Shown here one piece after another: positions 59,000 to 64,000 of a stretch of DNA of 64,000 nucleotides (the first letter of the stretch is position 1; each line of letters begins with the position of its first letter). Below the pieces are notes generated by a model, which did no database searches, had not been told where the DNA came from, and was given only the letters and a program-made list of their open reading frames with translations. Where the stretch lies: positions 124,001-188,000 of the forward strand of contig CACYZF010000005.1 of NCBI GenBank assembly GCA_902778895.1. Reading direction: 5' to 3'. The translations under genes were made by a program, and so were the position numbers. This DNA comes from an uncultured bacterium (GTDB lineage: Bacteria; Verrucomicrobiota; Lentisphaeria; Victivallales; UBA1829).

Positions 59000-59467
59000 T
59001 CATTCCCGCTGACAGAATAAATCTGGTCCTGGGGAGATCGTGTGAATGGTGCTAGGCGGATACAAGTACGAAATCTGCATGCGGAGAAAACGCGCCGGGA
59101 AAACGAACACGCCTTCCGCCGGATGTTCTGTTTGCGCCGAACGGCGGCTGTTCCGGAATTTCCGGGCGAGTCCGAACGCCGTGCCGAGGAGAAGGGAGAT
59201 CCGCACGCCGGGGAGCGGCTGCCCGTGAACGGTGTTGATGCCGAGTTCGCGGTGCAGGAATTCCGAAGCGGCGGATTTGATGGAGCGGGTGAAGAGGAAC
59301 AGCGGAGCGGCAACTTCATCCTGAGCGGCGGATTCCGCCTCGGCGGATTCCGCGGACACGGCGTATTCCCCCGCTTTGGACGCGTCAAACACATCCACGG
59401 CAAGCGTCTCGAACGAGAAGCCCGCCGCGAGCAGGAAGATTACCAGAATTGTCAGAATCTGTTTCAT
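59000..59467 (-). CDS. Exported protein with internal P-L-P tail-like segment
   Basis: A 155-residue protein: signal MKQILTILVIFLLAAGFSFE, an Ala/Glu/Ser-rich stretch, then INTVHGQPLPGVRISLLLGT followed by AFGLARKFRNSRR. This matches the tail of the 62108 protein (FGHPLPGGVQIALIAG), but instead of ending there the frame continues for about 45 residues. Either the tail is no longer a sorting signal, or a stop codon/frame has been lost. The start at 59467 is chosen for the signal peptide; an upstream ATG at 59491 is possible. Promoter at 59506-59533. Body too short to assign a function. Confidence 0.55.
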   Translation of the reverse strand: MKQILTILVIFLLAAGFSFETLAVDVFDASKAGEYAVSAESAEAESAAQDEVAAPLFLFTRSIKSAASEFLHRELGINTVHGQPLPGVRISLLLGTAFGLARKFRNSRRSAQTEHPAEGVFVFPARFLRMQISYLYPPSTIHTISPGPDLFCQRE

Positions 59468-59505
59468 GAAGCGCTGGTCTCCAGTTCCCATGGTTTGCTA
59501 TAATT

Positions 59506-59533
59506 AATATACACCCGCGAGCCGCTTTTTCAA
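59506..59533 (-). promoter_or_regulatory. Promoter for the 59000-59467 gene
   Basis: TTGAAA (59528-59533) and TATATT (59506-59511), spacer 16. The stretch AAGCGG following TTGAAA is shared with the promoter at 63095-63123. Confidence 0.65.
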
Positions 59534-59658
59534 ATCCATCTAATTAAAAAGCAAGTTTTTTTTGAAAAAAACCAAAAAAGAGTAATCGGCAGAGAAGAGA
59601 AACAATTTCGTTCGTTGTATCATGAACAATTGCCGTGACTTTCATGAACGAAAGCTCT

Positions 59659-61971
59659 TTATTGCGCAGGTGTGGCGAGCAGCGGCGATTCGTTCCGTTT
59701 TCCCGAACTTCGCTGCCCGAGTTTTTTCCGGGCCTTTTCCAGGTTTTCTTTAGCGGAAGCATCATCCGGTTCGAAGATGAGCAGATGTTTGCACTGTTCT
59801 TCCGCCTGCATGAATCTCTGGTTCGCGATGCTGTCTTCGATGGCGTGGTGCATGATGTCCGTCCAAAGCTCTTTGACCTCATTCGGCAACTCGATTTTGC
59901 GATTCGGGATTTTGAGGACCTTTTCCGCGTCCTGATACTGTCCGTTTTCCGCGAGCATTTTCGCATAGACGAACTGGCCGATTGGGGAGTCCCGGTTCAT
60001 TTCCCATGCCTGTTTCGCATAGGAAAGGGCTTCCGCCTTCATTCCCTTCGCCAGATAGACCTCGGAGATATTGGCGAAGACCAACTGTTTGTCGGGATAT
60101 TTGTCAACCAACGTGAGGTAGCGGGAAAGAGCCTCGTCCAGTACATCGTATGTACTGAACAGGTCTGCCGCACGAAGCGCAAAGTCCGGATGGTCCGTCT
60201 TTGCCGTTTTGAGCAGGGAAAGAGCCTCGTCCTTCTTCCCCTGAAGAAGCAGCGCTTCCGCCCGGAAGAACGGGGTCAGCGCCTTCAGCTCCGGCACTTC
60301 CGAGGCGCCAAGACGGTCCGCCATCGCCGACAGTTCCTCCATGCGTTCATGGTCAATGCAGAACCTGAGATAACGGTAAAGAAGCCGCCGGTTCATTTCG
60401 TTGTTCTCGACTAGAGCGGCGAATTCCTTCGCGGCTTCGTCGACTCTTCCTGCAAGCTCCAACGCAAGCATGTGCAGAAGATCGAGTGTGATGGAACGCT
60501 CCTCTATCTCCAGAGCATAGAATCGTTCGATGTAATCGAGGCACTGTTCCGGATTGCCATTGAAAAGCTCGAATTCGGCGGCGACCTGAAGGAGATACGG
60601 ATCCTGTGGAAACGCTTCCAGTTTTTCCTGAAGGACCTGCCGAGTCAGCACATTCCGATCCATTTGGTCGGTAATCATGATGCGCATCAATAATGGATCC
60701 GTTTTATTGGGATCGGAAATCAGTTGGGCGATTTTGATGATCCGAGGATCTTCGGCAAAATTCGGATTCTCCTCGATCTTGCTCCACAGATAGTGTTGGA
60801 CTGCGGAACGAGCTCTTTCCCGCAGGTCACAGAACGGCGGATTCTTCATGATCGTTTCGACCAGAGAGACGATCTTTTCTTCATTGTCGTTGTTGAGAGC
60901 GACTTGAAGATTCATCAAGTTGGCGAGGTCCGTCTGCGCGGCGCCGCCCACTTCCATCAGGTGTCTGGCGAAGTCGTCGTCGTTCTGACTGAAATCGTAC
61001 AGCGCCTCGAAATAAGCCGTCTGTATCCTGTATTTCTGTCCCAGGGAACGGAAATGCTCGATCAGCGGCTTCAGCTTCTCCGGATGTGCGCCATACACGC
61101 AACTTTCCGCATAAAGAATGGACAGCAAAAGATTCTCAATATCCGCCAGATAGGGCTCGGCGATCTCAATCACGGAATCGAATTTCATCCGGGAAAAGTA
61201 GTAGTTCACCAAAAGCGGCGTTGCGGCGAACCTGTTCAGTTCGACCGCCTGCTTTAACAGCGATTCCTTCTGTTCCTGGATGGATTCCAAATTATCGCCG
61301 GAAATTGCAAGAGACGCAATGCGAAGCAGAATGGACTCCAGTCGGACGAAAGGATCGTTCGACTGGATGCCGTTGTCAATAAAAGTCGTGCGTTCGTCAT
61401 CGGTATGTTTGCCGATTGTTACAAGGAACTCCGTAAAACGGCCGAGATCGTCTTTCTGGAAAGACATCGGATCCGCCTTGTGGATACGTTCATAATATTT
61501 TTCCGCCTCTTTGACGTGGTTCGTCATGACCGCGCTGATGAGGTACAGCATCATTTCCTTCGGAGCCAGTTTCGCATTCAGAACGGCCTTGCGGCTCAGG
61601 GACGAGTAAAGATGGTCGAAGTTGCGGGCATTCACGGCGCATCCGGTATAATTGTCCCAGTATTCCGGCTTCAGCGGATTCAGCGCGCTGGCCTTGTACC
61701 AGCAACGCATCTCCTCGCCCGTATTGCCCAGATGATGGTAGACCTGTGCCAGCCGGACGAAATCCTCCTCACTGTCGGGATCCTTGCCGACATATTCGTT
61801 CAAAAGATTTTCCGCTTTCTTCCAGTCTTCCGCGGCAAACGCTTTCCGCGCTTCCGAGCGCAAATGGCTTCGGCGCATCGTCTTGATCCCGAAATACCCC
61901 AGGAATCCGAGGCACGAGAGCAGAACGACCGATATCAGGACAATAACAAGAATGAATCTGGTCTTTTTCAT
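59659..61971 (-). CDS. TPR-repeat membrane-anchored protein, paralogue 2
   Basis: A 770-residue paralogue of 54614-56920. N-terminal helix FILVIVLISVVLLSCLGFLG, then FGIKTMRRSHLRSEARKAFA (FGVKAVRRTRLRHAAMTAYE in paralogue 1), repeated TPR helices throughout, and a C-terminal repeat QRFMQAEEQCKHLLIFEPDD. Length and repeat layout are the same, so the gene arose by duplication together with its sorted-protein neighbours. GGGAG stands 4 bases before the ATG. It lies just downstream of the 62108 sorted protein. Probable periplasmic scaffold facing the inner membrane; partners unknown. Confidence 0.75.
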   Translation of the reverse strand: MKKTRFILVIVLISVVLLSCLGFLGYFGIKTMRRSHLRSEARKAFAAEDWKKAENLLNEYVGKDPDSEEDFVRLAQVYHHLGNTGEEMRCWYKASALNPLKPEYWDNYTGCAVNARNFDHLYSSLSRKAVLNAKLAPKEMMLYLISAVMTNHVKEAEKYYERIHKADPMSFQKDDLGRFTEFLVTIGKHTDDERTTFIDNGIQSNDPFVRLESILLRIASLAISGDNLESIQEQKESLLKQAVELNRFAATPLLVNYYFSRMKFDSVIEIAEPYLADIENLLLSILYAESCVYGAHPEKLKPLIEHFRSLGQKYRIQTAYFEALYDFSQNDDDFARHLMEVGGAAQTDLANLMNLQVALNNDNEEKIVSLVETIMKNPPFCDLRERARSAVQHYLWSKIEENPNFAEDPRIIKIAQLISDPNKTDPLLMRIMITDQMDRNVLTRQVLQEKLEAFPQDPYLLQVAAEFELFNGNPEQCLDYIERFYALEIEERSITLDLLHMLALELAGRVDEAAKEFAALVENNEMNRRLLYRYLRFCIDHERMEELSAMADRLGASEVPELKALTPFFRAEALLLQGKKDEALSLLKTAKTDHPDFALRAADLFSTYDVLDEALSRYLTLVDKYPDKQLVFANISEVYLAKGMKAEALSYAKQAWEMNRDSPIGQFVYAKMLAENGQYQDAEKVLKIPNRKIELPNEVKELWTDIMHHAIEDSIANQRFMQAEEQCKHLLIFEPDDASAKENLEKARKKLGQRSSGKRNESPLLATPAQ

Positions 61972-62027
61972 TTTTCTCCCGGGGCGGCATCATGAAGGCG
62001 ACTTCCCGATGCCAGGTTGCATGGTTC

Positions 62028-62060
62028 AAAAAAAGCCCCGGTCAGTTTCCCAACCGGGGC
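62028..62060 (-). terminator. Intrinsic terminator after the 62108 sorted-protein gene
   Basis: GCCCCGGT (62035-62042) pairs with ACCGGGGC (62053-62060). On the minus strand it is followed directly by TTTTTTT (62028-62034). Strong, with the gene stop 48 bases upstream. Confidence 0.9.
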
Positions 62061-62107
62061 GGATTTCATGGATGACTGTTCGAAAGAACACGATCTCCGT
62101 GAACAGT

Positions 62108-62995
62108 TCAGGCAACAGCGGATTTTCTGCGGCGGATGTACCAGAACCCGAGTCCGAATAGTCCGGCGATCAGAGCGATCTGAACCCCACCGGGAAGCGG
62201 ATGACCGAAAACGGTATTATTGGCATTAACAGTGTACAAGCCAAAAGCTGCGCCATTTAAACCTACAAGAGGCATATATTTTTTGGAATTAAACTCGTCA
62301 AAGGCTCCAAAGTCTCCGTTCAGGTAAGCCGCCATCAATTTATCTACAGAAAGTTGATAGTTGGCTTCATAACCCGTGTTCGACCAAACTCCGTCTGCAA
62401 CAGGCGCCCCTTCAGCACTCAGAAAGATTTCATACTCATTTCCGGCCTCAAATTTACCAAGATAATAGGTGTTGCGGACAATATCATAGGGAACCGCATC
62501 AGAACCTTCATAAGTTCTTTTAATAGTTTCAGAATCAGTAGGAGTTCCTAAACTGTGAACCTCGCCTTTATATCCACTAGAACCCTCAACAGCAACATCC
62601 GTATCAGAATTCATGACAACATCATCTGTCTTGCCTGTATAGGTGCGATATCCAATTAAATTAACCTTTCGATCCTTCAGGGCTGTACCTTCATCCAGAG
62701 GGATACTGTCAATGTTGTTTGGAGCTTGCACATCGCTAATAAAGTCATAAATATAAACATCAATGTCTTTAACAGCATAGATTTTGAGTTTTGTTGCGGT
62801 CGGTCTGATAACTTTGTAACTTCCATAATCGTATACGTTGTCCACCGGGGTAACGTTATAGGCGTATTCATACTTCTTCGTATACTGGTTTTGCTCCTTA
62901 TCCAAAAATTCCGCTTCTGTATACGTGGTTGCAGCGGACGCGGTCATGGCCGTAAGCGCAAGCGCGGCGGTGAGGATGGGAAGAATGTGTTTCAT
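62108..62995 (-). CDS. Exported protein with P-L-P-G-G (PEP-CTERM-like) sorting tail
   Basis: A 295-residue secreted protein: signal MKHILPILTAALALTAMTAS, a beta-rich body, and a C-terminal tail FGHPLPGGVQIALIAGLFGL with IRRRKSAVA. Body features are Tyr/Asp/Val-rich strands such as YAYNVTPVDNVYDYGSYKVI and KMYDLI-free repeats with no known domain. The codon use in the body looks more AT-rich than in neighbours, consistent with a fast-evolving or acquired exoprotein. AGGA stands 5 bases before the ATG. Own promoter (63095-63123) and terminator. Paired with TPR paralogue 2 downstream. Confidence 0.8.
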   Translation of the reverse strand: MKHILPILTAALALTAMTASAATTYTEAEFLDKEQNQYTKKYEYAYNVTPVDNVYDYGSYKVIRPTATKLKIYAVKDIDVYIYDFISDVQAPNNIDSIPLDEGTALKDRKVNLIGYRTYTGKTDDVVMNSDTDVAVEGSSGYKGEVHSLGTPTDSETIKRTYEGSDAVPYDIVRNTYYLGKFEAGNEYEIFLSAEGAPVADGVWSNTGYEANYQLSVDKLMAAYLNGDFGAFDEFNSKKYMPLVGLNGAAFGLYTVNANNTVFGHPLPGGVQIALIAGLFGLGFWYIRRRKSAVA

Positions 62996-63094
62996 GTGGT
63001 TCCTGTCTCGTTTCTGTCCAGCTCATTTGAAGCCGAACGGTTGTAAATTTTTCCCCTCTTAGAACGTCCAGGGATGATTCATTTTATGCGATTT

Positions 63095-63123
63095 AATATA
63101 GTTCGTTCGGACCGCTTTTTCAA
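63095..63123 (-). promoter_or_regulatory. Promoter for the 62108 sorted-protein gene
   Basis: TTGAAA (63118-63123) and TATATT (63095-63100), spacer 17, about 100 bases before the ATG. Confidence 0.65.
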
Positions 63124-63325
63124 GCTTTTTTTTTTCCGTTTTTCCCGTTTTTTTGAAAAAAAGATTGTTCCTTTAGCGGATAAAAGTCTTTGTTTGAAAA
63201 GTAATTAACCTCAATCGGTGATGACGACAGTCGTCCGTCACGCTCAATCGATTCTTTTATCTTTTCCGCCGTCCGAAAAGCTAACCCGGATGCGCCGGAC
63301 ATGTTTTTCCCGAAATGCAGCCGAT
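63124..63325. other. AT-rich intergenic stretch without a convincing gene
   Basis: A poly-T/poly-A tract (63124-63166) precedes a stretch with a weak GTG-started frame (to 63329) that overlaps the AmmeMemo stop. No ribosome site, motif or terminator was clear enough to call. With the promoter and leader at 62996-63123 it makes up the 330 bases between genes. Confidence 0.4.
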
Positions 63326-64000
63326 TCACTCGTGGAAGACGATCGCCTCGAACACAGTGAACGACGCACCCTCGCGCCAGGCGTCCGGCGGGAGCCCTGC
63401 CTTCATCGCGAGGTTGGTCAGCGTCTCCCCGATGTCCCAGCCCTGTTCCGGCGCGACCTGCGGCAGGAAGACCGCGGAGCGTCCGTTTTTGGAGAGCGTC
63501 ATACCGTGGCGCCCGATCACGATGTCGCGCCAGGAGGCGACGGGGACGGCGGGCGTGAGGGCGGATATCTCGATTTCGACGTCCGCGAATTCCTGCGCAG
63601 TGAGCGGGAGGAACCTCGGATCGCGGAAAGCGGCGTCGACGGCGCGTCCGAGGACGACTTTCCAGAGCGGGCGGTACGGCTGGATCTCGCCGATGCAGCC
63701 GCGCAACCGGTGGTTCTGTTTGAGGGTAAGCGTCACGAACGCGCCCATGTTCTTGCGGAGCGCGGGGGACAGCGCCGCCTGGTTCACGTTGAGCGCGTCC
63801 GCCGTCGGGACCATGCGTGTGTTCAGCGCGTACTGGATGGCGCGGCGGGCGAGATCGAGCAGGAACGACTTGTCCGAAGCGGAAAGCGTGCCGGAATCCG
63901 CTCCGGCTGTGGCTTCGGTCCGTTCCGGCGCGGGCGGGAACCCGGCATGGAATCCGATGGAGCAGTAGCAGACGAACCGTGAGAAGTCGCGGGATTCGTC
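63326..64000 (-). CDS. AmmeMemoRadiSam system protein B-A fusion, N terminus outside window
   Basis: The visible 224 residues begin in the end of a Memo-like (system B) domain, DESRDFSRFVCYCSIGFHAG, and after a Pro/Thr/Ala-rich linker continue into a complete AMMECR1 (system A) domain: FLLDLARRAIQYALNTRMVP, then LRGCIGEI, DAAFRDPRFLPL, VEIEISALTP and PEQGWDIGETLTNLAMKAGL. The LRGCIG motif is the AMMECR1 hallmark. These two domains normally occur with a radical SAM protein in the AmmeMemoRadiSam system, whose function is unknown. The partner is probably outside the window. The frame is open to base 64000, so the true start is not seen. Confidence 0.85.
   Translation of the reverse strand, partial: DESRDFSRFVCYCSIGFHAGFPPAPERTEATAGADSGTLSASDKSFLLDLARRAIQYALNTRMVPTADALNVNQAALSPALRKNMGAFVTLTLKQNHRLRGCIGEIQPYRPLWKVVLGRAVDAAFRDPRFLPLTAQEFADVEIEISALTPAVPVASWRDIVIGRHGMTLSKNGRSAVFLPQVAPEQGWDIGETLTNLAMKAGLPPDAWREGASFTVFEAIVFHE

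Noticed and set aside
63120-63329. 69-codon GTG-started frame after the AmmeMemo gene
   Set aside because: No ribosome site, runs into a poly-A/T tract, and no recognisable protein features.

Overview
The window reads as a GC-rich chromosome segment of a Gram-negative, probably anaerobic bacterium of the PVC group. Lentisphaerota (Victivallis-like) is the best guess. The supporting signs are an LpxA, several secreted proteins ending in a G-x-P-L-P + transmembrane + basic sorting tail (a PEP-CTERM-like variant), a pseudopilin-type DUF1559-like protein, a GH97 enzyme, an activase/2-hydroxyacyl-CoA dehydratase-type fusion, and housekeeping genes mixed with many glycan genes. The taxonomic call is inference. 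Most genes lie on the minus strand, and many start at a recurrent TTGnnn-N16/17-TATATT promoter.

Left part (1-14 kb, minus strand): a truncated putP; an operon tyrS - 35-codon ORF - XPB-type helicase - Bax1/DUF790 nuclease; then metH, a homocysteine methyltransferase/MTHFR fusion and a btuFCD-like corrinoid importer, which together form a B12-dependent methionine module; then a lipoprotein.

14.2-21.2 kb is the only large plus-strand operon: three tandem U32-peptidase-like Fe-S proteins followed by three glycosyltransferases, mostly with ATGA overlaps and closed by tandem terminators. I regard it as the best candidate for an undescribed system. A secreted GH97 enzyme converges on it.

23.4-26.7 kb is an accessory island: a small zinc-ribbon-like protein, a pseudopilin-like protein, a membrane protein, a TIGR04076 protein and a BRO-N protein. 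Two transcription units here carry duplicated 86-bp promoter/leader segments.

26.7-44 kb (minus) holds a DegT aminotransferase, a run lpxA - lipoprotein - giant glycogen-debranching enzyme - lepA - lepB, a run manA-like (metal ligands lost) - argS - membrane glycosyltransferase, and a single-chain activase-dehydratase with an extra four-cysteine motif.

44-46 kb is a cassette-like FG-GAP/VCBS gene flanked by two related arrays of short hairpins. 46-54.5 kb holds tig-clpP-clpX-eda-prfB and a Zur-type znuACB zinc importer.

54.6-63 kb is a surface-protein region: two paralogous TPR membrane proteins interleaved with four proteins bearing P-L-P sorting tails, one of which has lost its start codon. 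The window ends in an AmmeMemoRadiSam B-A fusion, truncated at its N terminus.

All calls come from reading motifs in the sequence. No database search was run. No tRNA, rRNA or CRISPR array was recognised.
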